In this document: positions 8,571-14,186 of the stretch, one piece after another
How positions within the stretch are numbered: position 1 is the first letter of the stretch
Layout: every line of letters starts with the position of its first letter
NCBI GenBank assembly: GCA_964463915.1
Contig: CAYXEH010000055.1
Span: 1 to 15,926, forward strand
Reading direction: 5' to 3'
DNA from: PUPG01 sp964463915
Lineage (GTDB): Bacteria; Bacteroidota; Bacteroidia; Bacteroidales; UBA7960
DNA length: 15,926 nt
The notes under the pieces: generated by a model
Database searches by the model: none
Seen by the model: only the letters and a program-made list of their open reading frames with translations
What the model was told of the DNA's origin: nothing
Position numbers and translations under genes: made by a program

Positions 8571-8599
8571 AATTAATCCGGATTGTTGAATTAATCCGG
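8571..8599. repeat. short direct repeat AATTAATCCGG x2
   Basis: AATTAATCCGG occurs at 8571-8581 and again at 8589-8599, 18 bp apart, between the convergent terminator and the end of the response-regulator gene. No function is apparent. It could be a small duplication. Confidence 0.5.
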
Positions 8600-8605
8600 G
8601 ATGAA

Positions 8606-9358
8606 TTATATTAAATTCAGCCTACTGTAAAGCTCTTTCCGGTAAAGTCCGCCAATGGGCAGTACCTTCATCTTACCTTCAATTACCAGGTCAGGATATT
8701 TGATAGAGAAAATTTTGTTCAGGTTCACAATAAAAGAACGGTGAATCCTTACAAAGTCTTTTGCAGGAAGGATCCGTACCATCTCTTTCATGGTGGTGTG
8801 GGTAGTATAGCTGTTGTCTGCGGTATTGATCACCACATAGTCTTTCAACGCTTCCACATAATAAATATCTTCAAAATTTATCTTGTTAAGCCGATAATCA
8901 GCCCGAACAAAAATGGAATCCTTTGATTCTTTGTTTTCTACGAGAGAATGATACAGGTCACGTTCTTTTTTGATCTCTTCATCCTTTTCGTATTTATACA
9001 AAGCCATTTCAACGGTGGTTTGTAATTCCCTCTCTTTGAACGGCTTAATAATATATCCGTACGGTTCAGTAATTTTCGCCTTGTTCAGTGTATTGTCATC
9101 TGCATACGCAGTCAGGAAAATCACCGGAATCGAAAACCTTTCTTTAATATGTTTGGCTGCTTCAATGCCAGTCTGGTCACCCTTAAGCATGATATCCATC
9201 AGGATAAGATCCGGCCGGATTTCTTCCACTTCCCGAATGGCCTTTTCTCCACTGCTGACAACCCCGCTAACCTCATATCCAAGCTTTTTCAGTGTGCTCT
9301 GAATATCTTTTGCTACAATGCTTTCGTCTTCAACAACGAGTATTTTTACCTTTGCCAT
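8606..9358 (-). CDS. LytTR-family response regulator transcription factor
   Basis: This is a two-domain response regulator of 250 residues. The N-terminal receiver domain has acidic pocket residues Glu10-Asp11, phospho-acceptor Asp55 in LILMDIMLKG, Thr83 in FLTAYADD and Lys105 in IIKPFKE, all expected for a working receiver. A charged linker (about 120-145) leads to a C-terminal LytTR DNA-binding domain (about 148-250) with the characteristic YVEALKDYVVINT and FVRIHRSFIVNLNKI segments. It is expected to be cytoplasmic, activated by a partner histidine kinase, and to bind promoter direct repeats. No kinase gene lies in the window, so its signal is unknown. It is the first gene left of the putative oriC and reads away from it. 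Its upstream region is the origin-like intergenic DNA. Confidence 0.93.
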   Translation of the reverse strand: MAKVKILVVEDESIVAKDIQSTLKKLGYEVSGVVSSGEKAIREVEEIRPDLILMDIMLKGDQTGIEAAKHIKERFSIPVIFLTAYADDNTLNKAKITEPYGYIIKPFKERELQTTVEMALYKYEKDEEIKKERDLYHSLVENKESKDSIFVRADYRLNKINFEDIYYVEALKDYVVINTADNSYTTHTTMKEMVRILPAKDFVRIHRSFIVNLNKIFSIKYPDLVIEGKMKVLPIGGLYRKELYSRLNLI

Positions 9359-9460
9359 GAGTTTATGTTTTTAATATTTAGTGTTCTGTCGATTATTGAC
9401 ATTTTTTTTTAAATCAACAGGGACTTTATGTAAACAGACGTTTTATTTTTTATTTCGATT

Positions 9461-9468
9461 CAAAATTA
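9461..9468 (-). promoter_or_regulatory. -7 promoter element for the LytTR gene
   Basis: On the minus strand the sequence is TAATTTTG, an exact match to the Bacteroidota -7 consensus TAnnTTTG. It lies about 100 bp upstream of the LytTR ATG, implying a leader of roughly 90-95 nt. A clear -33 TTTG at the usual spacing is not visible, so the call rests on the -7 element and position. Confidence 0.45.
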
Positions 9469-9638
9469 CATAAAATTTTAAAATATAACAACATACATTG
9501 ATGTCAAATGGATTTTTTGCCTCTTGCTTTATGATGAATTTGAAAAGAAGATATTTAAAAAATGATTCATGTTCATCAGGCTGTGAATACTGTTCATATT
9601 ATTTCTTATAAAGACTTGACAATTTGAGTTATGCGAAT

Positions 9639-9658
9639 TTATTCACATGTTTTCCACA
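9639..9658 (+). other. left DnaA-box pair
   Basis: TTATTCACA (9639-9647) and TTTTCCACA (9650-9658) are two exact TTWTNCACA boxes in the same orientation with only 2 bp between them. They sit directly at the edge of the AT-rich stretch, the arrangement from which DnaA typically starts filament growth onto the unwinding region. An upstream imperfect box, GTATTCACA on the minus strand, lies at 9582-9590. Confidence 0.8.
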
Positions 9659-9723
9659 TATATTTTAATTTTAATAGGTTATCTATTAATTAATTATAAC
9701 AATTATTAACACTTTTTATAGAT
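9659..9723. other. AT-rich candidate DNA unwinding element
   Basis: In 9661-9720 only 6 of 60 bases are G or C. The stretch lies between the left DnaA-box pair and the middle boxes. Low melting stability next to tandem same-strand DnaA boxes is the classic layout of a DUE. The assignment is by position and composition only. Confidence 0.55.
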
Positions 9724-9748
9724 TGTGAATAACGATCAGTGTGAGTAA
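9724..9748 (-). other. middle DnaA boxes
   Basis: On the minus strand TTATTCACA (complement of 9724-9732) is an exact box and TTACTCACA (complement of 9740-9748) has one mismatch. They face the AT-rich stretch from the other side, opposite in orientation to the left pair. Confidence 0.75.
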
Positions 9749-9825
9749 AAAAGCGGTTTTCAACACCCGGTAAATCGTGAATTTTTGTCAATTATTTGTT
9801 AGTAATTATTTAAAAATCGATCAGG

Positions 9826-9889
9826 AAAAAACTTGCATTGTTTAAAACAATTATCTCATAAGAGAAATAATCATAATTGCAAGTTTTTT
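9826..9889. repeat. long interrupted inverted repeat inside the origin region
   Basis: AAAAAACTTGCA (9826-9837) pairs perfectly with TGCAAGTTTTTT (9878-9889), a 12-bp outer stem. The 40-bp interior contains a second palindrome, TTGTTTAAAACAA (9838-9850), and a bulged pairing TTATCTC/GAGAAATAA (9851-9870). This could fold as a branched cruciform or multi-hairpin RNA. The T-run on both strands makes it a possible bidirectional terminator shielding the origin from transcription. A structural origin element is an alternative. No coding potential is visible. Confidence 0.65.
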
Positions 9890-9920
9890 TTATCAAAACA
9901 TATCAACAATTTAAAATGCT

Positions 9921-9943
9921 TTATCCACACAATCTGTGAATAA
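9921..9943. other. right DnaA-box pair (inverted)
   Basis: TTATCCACA at 9921-9929 (+) is the canonical high-affinity DnaA box. TGTGAATAA at 9935-9943 is TTATTCACA on the minus strand. The two exact boxes face each other with 5 bp between them, about 150 bp upstream of rpiB. Confidence 0.8.
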
Positions 9944-10042
9944 AACTACAAAACACTAAGGATCACCTATTAAGTTTTGATTGAAATATTTAACTCTGAT
10001 AAGATGTTTTAAGCTAAAGAACTAAGTATAAATTTTATGTAT

Positions 10043-10050
10043 TATCTTTG
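10043..10050 (+). promoter_or_regulatory. -7 promoter element for rpiB-lutB
   Basis: TATCTTTG is an exact match to the Bacteroidota -7 element TAnnTTTG and lies 42 bp upstream of the rpiB ATG, predicting a leader of about 35 nt. A -33 TTTG is not seen at the expected distance. Confidence 0.5.
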
Positions 10051-10092
10051 ATATAACTATCCATTTTATTCATCGAAAATAGTTATTAACAA

Positions 10093-10539
10093 ATGCAGAA
10101 AAAAGTGCTTCCAATAGCCCTGGGTGGCGATCACGCCGGATTTTACTTAAAGGAAAAAGTGAAAATATGGCTCAAGGAAATGGGATACCAGGTAAAAGAT
10201 TACGGGCCATTTTCGGAAGAGAGAGTGGATTATCCTGATCAGATCCATCCACTGGCAAGGGCCATCGAAAATGGAACGCATCAGCTGGGGATCATCATGT
10301 GTGGAAGTGGTAATGGGGTAAGCATGACAGCGAATAAATATCAGGGTATTCGTGCGGCTTTGTGCTGGGAACCTGAGCTGGCACGCCTGGCAAGGGCCCA
10401 TAATGACGCCAATGTACTTTCATTGCCTGCCCGTTTCATTGACGAGACAACTGCATCAGCCATTGTGGATATTTTTATGAAGACCTCTTTTGAGGGTGGA
10501 CGACACATTAACAGGGTTAAAAAGATTGCCTGTTCCTAA
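10093..10539 (+). CDS. rpiB: ribose 5-phosphate isomerase B (RpiB/LacAB family)
   Basis: RpiB interconverts ribose 5-phosphate and ribulose 5-phosphate in the non-oxidative pentose phosphate pathway, acting in the cytoplasm. The 148-residue length is typical. Family motifs are complete: GGDHAG at 11-16, the active-site loop CGSGNGVSMTANK at 70-82 with catalytic Cys70, and AHNDANVLSLPARF at 102-115 containing the conserved His103. Related family members isomerise allose 6-phosphate or galactose 6-phosphate, so substrate is the main uncertainty. The ATG lies downstream of an exact -7 promoter element, with no Shine-Dalgarno. It is the first gene to the right of the putative origin and is followed after 17 bp by the lutB-like gene, with which it is probably co-transcribed. 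Confidence 0.95.
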   Translation: MQKKVLPIALGGDHAGFYLKEKVKIWLKEMGYQVKDYGPFSEERVDYPDQIHPLARAIENGTHQLGIIMCGSGNGVSMTANKYQGIRAALCWEPELARLARAHNDANVLSLPARFIDETTASAIVDIFMKTSFEGGRHINRVKKIACS

Positions 10540-10556
10540 GACAGATTTTTGAATGC

Positions 10557-11939
10557 ATGAGTGAACAGTCAGCGATAAGCAAGCATCAGTCTTTTTTAAA
10601 GGACAGTGAGAAAATGGCCTTTGACAAAGACCATCGGGCTACCATTGACCACAATATGTCACAGTATGAAACTGTGGCCAAAGAAGGTAAAGACCGTTTT
10701 GTGAATCTTCCGGAATTGCGTCGCCGTGCCGCCCTGCGGAAGCATTATGTAATTGAGCACCTCGAAGAGCATCTCAAGAATTTTGAACACAATTTCACCA
10801 GCAGGGGTGGGAAGGTGATCTGGGCACAGGATGAGGAAGAAGCCAGGCAGTCAATTCTTTCCATTTTTGAACAGCATTATGTGAAACATGTGGTCAAGTC
10901 CAAGTCGATGACCACTGAGGAGATCGGGCTGACGGAGTGTCTGGAGAAAAACGGGATTGAAAGCCTTGAAACCGACCTGGGGGAGTTTATTGTGCAGCTG
11001 ACAGGAGAGCGGCCTTACCACATTGTGTCCCCGGCCATGCATTTGTCAGCCAGTCAAATAGGAAAGATTTTCCATACACATTTTGGTTTATCCGAAGATT
11101 CAGGCCCGGAAGAAATTACCGCTTTTACCAGGGAACACTTGCGTGAGAAGTTTATCCAGGCCGATGCCGGCATTACCGGGGCCAATTTCCTGGTGGCAGA
11201 AACAGGTAGCGTGGCCATCACGGAAAATGAAGGGAATGCGCTGCTGTCCATGTCTTATCCACGCATCCACATTGTGGTGGCCGGCATTGAAAAGGTACTG
11301 GCTTCGCTGGAGGACCTGGATATGTTCTGGCCGTTGCTGTCGACGCACGGAACCGGGCAATCCATGACCGCCTACCACAGCCTGGTAAGCGGACCAGCTC
11401 AGAAGGAAGAAGGGGATGGGCCCAGGCATATGTACGTAATATTGCTGGATAACGGACGAAGCCGGCTTCTCGGGACGACCCCCCAACGCAGGGCCCTTTC
11501 GTGCATCAGATGCGGAGCCTGCCTGAATGCCTGCCCGGTTTTCCGTAATATCGGTGGCCATGCTTACGGTACCGTTTACAGCGGTCCCATAGGCGCTGTG
11601 ATCAGCCCCCACTTGTCGGGTCAGCTCCGTGAATACATCCACCTAAGCTACGCTTCCAGCCTTTGCGGAAAATGTACCGAAGTATGTCCGGTGGGCATCG
11701 ACCTGCACCACCAACTTCTTCACAATCGCCGACTGGCGGTAAAAATGAAACTGCCTTCCCAAGCCGAGCGCTTTGGGATGAAAGCTTATAAGATGGCCAT
11801 GAGCAAACGCAAACGGCTAGACATGATATCACCGGGAGTTAAAAATTTTATTGCCCGTACCTTTTTCGGTAAATCCTGGGGGCCGCGGCGGGAAATGCCC
11901 AGGGTGGTGGAAAGTTTTTCTCACAGGAACAACCAATGA
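10557..11939 (+). CDS. lutB: LutB-type L-lactate oxidation iron-sulfur protein
   Basis: LutB is a subunit of the LutABC complex that oxidises L-lactate to pyruvate. The 460-residue protein has an N-terminal helical region, an LUD (DUF162) domain at about 70-300 with VKSKSMTTEEIGL and LVAETGSVAITENEGN, and ILLDNGRSRLLGT just before the ferredoxin part. Two 4Fe-4S motifs follow: CIRCGACLNACP with Cys316, 319, 322 and 326, and CGKCTEVCPVG with Cys370, 373 and 377. The next segment, about 390-460, is the basic C-terminal region usual for LutB. All cluster ligands are intact. The ATG is 17 bp after rpiB. LutA (CCG-domain) and LutC partners are not next to it: downstream is only a repeat array and an assembly gap. 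Either they lie elsewhere or this paralog works alone. Cytoplasmic or membrane-associated. Confidence 0.92.
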   Translation: MSEQSAISKHQSFLKDSEKMAFDKDHRATIDHNMSQYETVAKEGKDRFVNLPELRRRAALRKHYVIEHLEEHLKNFEHNFTSRGGKVIWAQDEEEARQSILSIFEQHYVKHVVKSKSMTTEEIGLTECLEKNGIESLETDLGEFIVQLTGERPYHIVSPAMHLSASQIGKIFHTHFGLSEDSGPEEITAFTREHLREKFIQADAGITGANFLVAETGSVAITENEGNALLSMSYPRIHIVVAGIEKVLASLEDLDMFWPLLSTHGTGQSMTAYHSLVSGPAQKEEGDGPRHMYVILLDNGRSRLLGTTPQRRALSCIRCGACLNACPVFRNIGGHAYGTVYSGPIGAVISPHLSGQLREYIHLSYASSLCGKCTEVCPVGIDLHHQLLHNRRLAVKMKLPSQAERFGMKAYKMAMSKRKRLDMISPGVKNFIARTFFGKSWGPRREMPRVVESFSHRNNQ

Positions 11940-12154
11940 TTCTACGAACCCTATGGAGGCATACGTTTATAACCGTGGGATCAACCAACGATCGTGGAAT
12001 CCCGGAGGGATCACCCGTTCGTTACCCCGGGTGCTGAAATAACCGATCCCGGAGGGATCACCCGTTCCTGACCCCCGGGGTAACGACCTTAAAGACCCCG
12101 AAGAGGTCACACGCTACTAAAGAGGGGCCACCACACACTTATGACCCCGCCAGA

Positions 12155-12207
12155 GGTTATAACGTTACTAAGAGGGGCTACCATGCCCTTTTGACCCCGA
12201 GAGGGGT
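12155..12207. repeat. 53-bp direct repeat, left copy at gap edge
   Basis: This 53-bp sequence, from GGTTATAACGTTAC to GACCCCGAGAGGGGT, ends exactly where the N-run starts. It is identical over its full length to 12308-12360 on the other side of the gap. Such an exact duplication at both contig ends is typical of an unresolved tandem repeat or of overlapping contig ends that were not merged. Confidence 0.9.
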
Positions 12208-12307
12208 NNNNNNNNNNNNNNNNNNNNNNNNNNNNNNNNNNNNNNNNNNNNNNNNNNNNNNNNNNNNNNNNNNNNNNNNNNNNNNNNNNNNNNNNNNNNN
12301 NNNNNNN
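12208..12307. other. assembly gap (100 Ns)
   Basis: There are exactly 100 consecutive Ns, a conventional placeholder length for a gap of unknown size. The true sequence may hold further repeat units or nothing at all. Confidence 0.99.
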
Positions 12308-12360
12308 GGTTATAACGTTACTAAGAGGGGCTACCATGCCCTTTTGACCCCGAGAGGGGT
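12308..12360. repeat. 53-bp direct repeat, right copy at gap edge
   Basis: This copy is identical to 12155-12207 and begins at the first base after the N-run. It continues into CGCATATATA and then the tRNA terminator. Confidence 0.9.
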
Positions 12361-12375
12361 CGCATATATATAACA

Positions 12376-12402
12376 AAACCCGGACGGTAACCGTCCGGGT
12401 TT
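12376..12402 (-). terminator. intrinsic terminator of tRNA-Ala
   Basis: AAACCCGGACGG (12376-12387) and CCGTCCGGGTTT (12391-12402) form a perfect 12-bp stem with a TAA loop. Read on the minus strand it directly follows the tRNA and is trailed by TTTTGTTATAT, a good U-tract. It prevents read-through from the tRNA into the repeat array. Confidence 0.9.
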
Positions 12403-12405
12403 AAG

Positions 12406-12479
12406 TGGAGAATACCGGATTCGAACCGGTGGCCTCTTGGCTGCCAGCCAAGCGCTCTAGCCAACTGAGCTAATTCCCC
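12406..12479 (-). tRNA. tRNA-Ala (anticodon GGC)
   Basis: A complete 74-nt cloverleaf reads on the minus strand. The acceptor pairs GGGGAAT with ATTCTCC and includes a G3-U70 wobble, the alanine identity element. The D arm is GCTC...GAGC, the anticodon arm is CTTGG-CTGGCAG-CCAAG giving anticodon GGC, and the T arm is ACCGG-TTCGAAT-CCGGT. The discriminator base is A73. CCA is not encoded: the next bases are CTT. It decodes GCC and GCU alanine codons. It stands alone with its own promoter and terminator, not inside an rRNA operon, and runs leftward against the surrounding genes and toward the putative origin. Confidence 0.97.
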
Positions 12480-12494
12480 GCGTGAGTAGGTTTG

Positions 12495-12526
12495 CAAAAT
12501 TAATATCTTTTCTTAATTTGGCCAAA
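12495..12526 (-). promoter_or_regulatory. tRNA-Ala promoter (-33 TTTG / -7 TAATTTTG)
   Basis: On the minus strand TTTG (complement of 12523-12526) is followed after 20 bp by TAATTTTG (complement of 12495-12502), an exact TAnnTTTG -7 element. The predicted start is a few bases before the mature tRNA 5' end at 12479. This is the best complete Bacteroidota-type promoter in the window, and it sits back-to-back with the thpR start. Confidence 0.65.
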
Positions 12527-12556
12527 AAATTTACCAAAGGATAAAAATTGCTGCGA

Positions 12557-13111
12557 ATGAAAAGATTGTTTTGTGCCGTTAAAGTTACTCCCAGCCAGGC
12601 CGTTCGGGATACCCTGGAAGCCTTCCACCAGGAACTGCAGGGAGAAAAGATCAGTTGGGTTTCTCCCGACAACCTCCACCTGACCCTTAAATTTTTTGGA
12701 GACACACCGGGTTACATGCAGAAAAAGATCACCCCCGCCCTGCAAAATGCAGCCGCAGAGTGCTCCGCGTTTTCTTTCAGGATGGAAGGGTGCGGAACCT
12801 TCGGAAATCCCAGGATGCCGAGGGTACTGTGGCTGGGGATCAAAGATGCGGACGACCTGGACCATTTATACCAGTCAGTGAACCGCCAGCTGGAACCACT
12901 CGGTTACAAGCCAGACAAGGCCACTTTCGTGCCTCATCTGACCATCGGAAGAATCAAGCACCTGGACGATACAGCCCCCTTAAGAGAACTGATGGCCCAA
13001 TACGAAAGCACCTTTTTAGGCACCATCGAAGTCAACGCCTTTTACTTGATTCAGAGCATATTGCGGCCAAAAGGCCCCGAGTACAAAATTTTGGATGAGT
13101 TTTCGCTTTAG
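12557..13111 (+). CDS. thpR: RNA 2',3'-cyclic phosphodiesterase (ThpR/LigT, 2H superfamily)
   Basis: ThpR belongs to the 2H phosphoesterases and opens 2',3'-cyclic phosphates at RNA ends to 2'-phosphates; some members also ligate tRNA halves in vitro. I start at ATG 12557 (184 residues, MKRLFCAVKV), because family members begin just before the first beta strand. An in-frame TTG at 12548 would add only MLR. The two catalytic HxTx motifs are present: HLTLKF following WVSPDNL in the first half, and HLTIGR after KATFVP in the second half. Both lobes are complete and the length is standard. Its last codons overlap the longest form of the fructosamine-kinase gene. The two are likely co-transcribed. 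Confidence 0.93.
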   Translation: MKRLFCAVKVTPSQAVRDTLEAFHQELQGEKISWVSPDNLHLTLKFFGDTPGYMQKKITPALQNAAAECSAFSFRMEGCGTFGNPRMPRVLWLGIKDADDLDHLYQSVNRQLEPLGYKPDKATFVPHLTIGRIKHLDDTAPLRELMAQYESTFLGTIEVNAFYLIQSILRPKGPEYKILDEFSL

Positions 13112-13130
13112 CGACAAACCAAAAAGACCT

Positions 13131-14015
13131 ATGTTACCTTCAGCTGTAAAAACCAAAATCACCGGAATCATCACTGACCATACCGGCCGGCCGGCGATCA
13201 TCGGGAAAGCGTCTGGTGTGGGCGGCGGGTGTATCAATGATGCTCACCGGGTAGAAACCGGACAGGGCAGCTTCTTCGTGAAGTTTAACCATGCAGGTCG
13301 CTACCCCGGCATGTTTGAAGCAGAGGCCAAAGGACTGGAACTTCTGTATGATGCGCAAAAAGTGGATGTGCCCAAAGTCATCGGTGTCGGCGAGCAGGAC
13401 GATATCAGCATGCTGGTGCTCGAATTTATCGAAAGCAATGGCCAGCACCCAAATTTCTGGCAGGATTTCGGGAAGGGTCTGGCGGATCTGCACCGGCAGC
13501 AGCCGGAAACAGGCGAATTCGGTCTGGATCATGACAACTATATCGGCAGCCTGACCCAACGCAACAGACCCCACAAAAACTGGACAGAATTTTTCGTGTC
13601 AGAACGTCTGGAGCCACAACTGAAAATGGCCCGTGACAGCGGACAGGCAGGAGGGGAGTTGTCAAAAATGTTTGACAAACTCTACCCCCGTCTTTCGGAG
13701 TTCTTCCCTGAAGAACCCCCTTCACTGTTGCACGGCGACCTGTGGAGCGGCAACTATATGACAGGCAACAAAGGACAGGCAGTAATCATTGACCCGGCCG
13801 TGTATTATGGCCATCGTTACATGGATCTGGGCATGAGCAAACTATTCGGCGGGTTTTCCACCGCCTTTTACGAAGCCTATAACGACGCCTGGCCCATGGA
13901 GCCCTCCTGGCATGAAAGCATGGACATCGCCAACCTCTACCCTCTGATGGTACATGTGAACCTGTTTGGCGGCAGTTATTTATCGAGCGTGAAAGGAATA
14001 TTGAAAAGGTTTTAA
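13131..14015 (+). CDS. fructosamine kinase family protein
   Basis: Fructosamine kinases phosphorylate Amadori products (ketosamines on protein or small amines), which then decompose and remove the sugar adduct. I prefer ATG 13131 (294 residues, MLPSAVKTKI), 19 bp after the thpR stop. ATG 13095 would add 12 residues and overlap thpR by 17 bp. The preferred length fits the family (about 290). Visible features are the nucleotide loop VGGGCINDAHRV, the lysine in FFVKFN, LVLEFIES at the hinge, the catalytic HGDLWSGNYM and the metal-binding IDPAVYYGHRYMDLGMSKLFGG. All kinase-like residues are intact. Cytoplasmic. Pairing with thpR suggests a repair or housekeeping operon, but physiological substrates are not deducible. 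Confidence 0.9.
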   Translation: MLPSAVKTKITGIITDHTGRPAIIGKASGVGGGCINDAHRVETGQGSFFVKFNHAGRYPGMFEAEAKGLELLYDAQKVDVPKVIGVGEQDDISMLVLEFIESNGQHPNFWQDFGKGLADLHRQQPETGEFGLDHDNYIGSLTQRNRPHKNWTEFFVSERLEPQLKMARDSGQAGGELSKMFDKLYPRLSEFFPEEPPSLLHGDLWSGNYMTGNKGQAVIIDPAVYYGHRYMDLGMSKLFGGFSTAFYEAYNDAWPMEPSWHESMDIANLYPLMVHVNLFGGSYLSSVKGILKRF

Positions 14016-14041
14016 GTCGTAAACTTACTTTATGACCATCA

Positions 14042-14175
14042 GGCGCACAGCGCCGGAACTAATAACCGCGGAAGGTGAAGCCTTCAACTAACCGGAGTAA
14101 CGAAGCCACGACTAACCAACAACTAACAGACGCTGCGCCGGAACTAACAACCGCAGGCACGTCAGCCCCGACCAA
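14042..14175. repeat. degenerate ACTAAC / dyad repeat array
   Basis: The 171-bp gap between the fructosamine kinase gene and add is built from repeated pieces. CGCCGGAACTAAYAACCGC occurs at 14051-14069 and 14136-14154 (period 85, one base differing). Short dyads are each followed by an ACTAAC-like tail: GGCGC-ACA-GCGCC (14042-14054), GAAGG-TGAAG-CCTTC (14071-14085), and the related ACGAAGCCACGACTAACC. The pattern suggests a decayed tandem array with a basic unit near 23-28 bp. It does not share sequence with the array at 11991-12363. No ORF or terminator is evident. Confidence 0.65.
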
Positions 14176-14186
14176 TCAAAAGAAAT

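Larger units (their letters stand above)
9582..9943. other. oriC: putative chromosomal replication origin (oriC)
   Basis: This is the core of the 734-bp gene-free region 9359-10092, which has no credible ORF. Five exact DnaA boxes (TTWTNCACA) are present: 9639-9647(+), 9650-9658(+), 9724-9732(-), 9921-9929(+) and 9935-9943(-). One-mismatch boxes are at 9582-9590(-), 9740-9748(-) and 9757-9765(+). The boxes form three groups around an extremely AT-rich stretch (9659-9723) that could act as the unwinding element, and a large interrupted hairpin (9826-9889). Gene orientation switches here from mainly leftward to mainly rightward, and parS lies about 9.6 kb away. dnaA itself is not adjacent, which is common in this phylum. 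DnaA-box clusters can also occur at DnaA-regulated promoters, but the number of boxes together with the other features favours an origin. Confidence 0.8.
11991..12363. repeat. tandem hairpin-repeat array (with assembly gap)
   Basis: The gene-free stretch after lutB is filled with short GC-rich dyads. One unit, ATCCCGGAGGGATCACCCGT plus TC, occurs at 11999-12020 and again at 12046-12067 (period 47). A second unit of about 50 bp begins with GACCCCG at 12094, 12143 and 12193, and again at 12347 after the gap. It contains GTTACTAAGAGGGGCTACCA-like internal sequence. Many units can form small hairpins: ATCCC/GGGAT, ACCCC/GGGGT, and GACCCC-GAGA-GGGGTC at 12347-12362, which has a GNRA-type loop. Apparent ORFs here run through repeats and Ns. 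The family is unnamed to me. It resembles multi-copy intergenic palindromic repeats. Confidence 0.8.

Noticed and set aside
9359..10092. Small RNA or small protein gene in the large intergenic region
   Set aside because: No sustained ORF and no recognisable RNA family. The DnaA boxes and AT-richness explain the region better as an origin, although the hairpin at 9826-9889 could end a short transcript.
11991..12363. CRISPR array
   Set aside because: Units are self-complementary, variable and about 47-50 bp apart with no unique spacers of constant length, and no cas genes are nearby.
12107..12376. Open frames on both strands across the N gap
   Set aside because: They consist of repeat units and undefined bases, with no protein-like composition. 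They exist only because the repeats lack stops in those frames.
13095..13130. Earlier ATG for the fructosamine kinase gene
   Set aside because: It would add 12 non-conserved residues and overlap thpR by 17 bp. ATG 13131 fits family length better, though translation from 13095 cannot be excluded.
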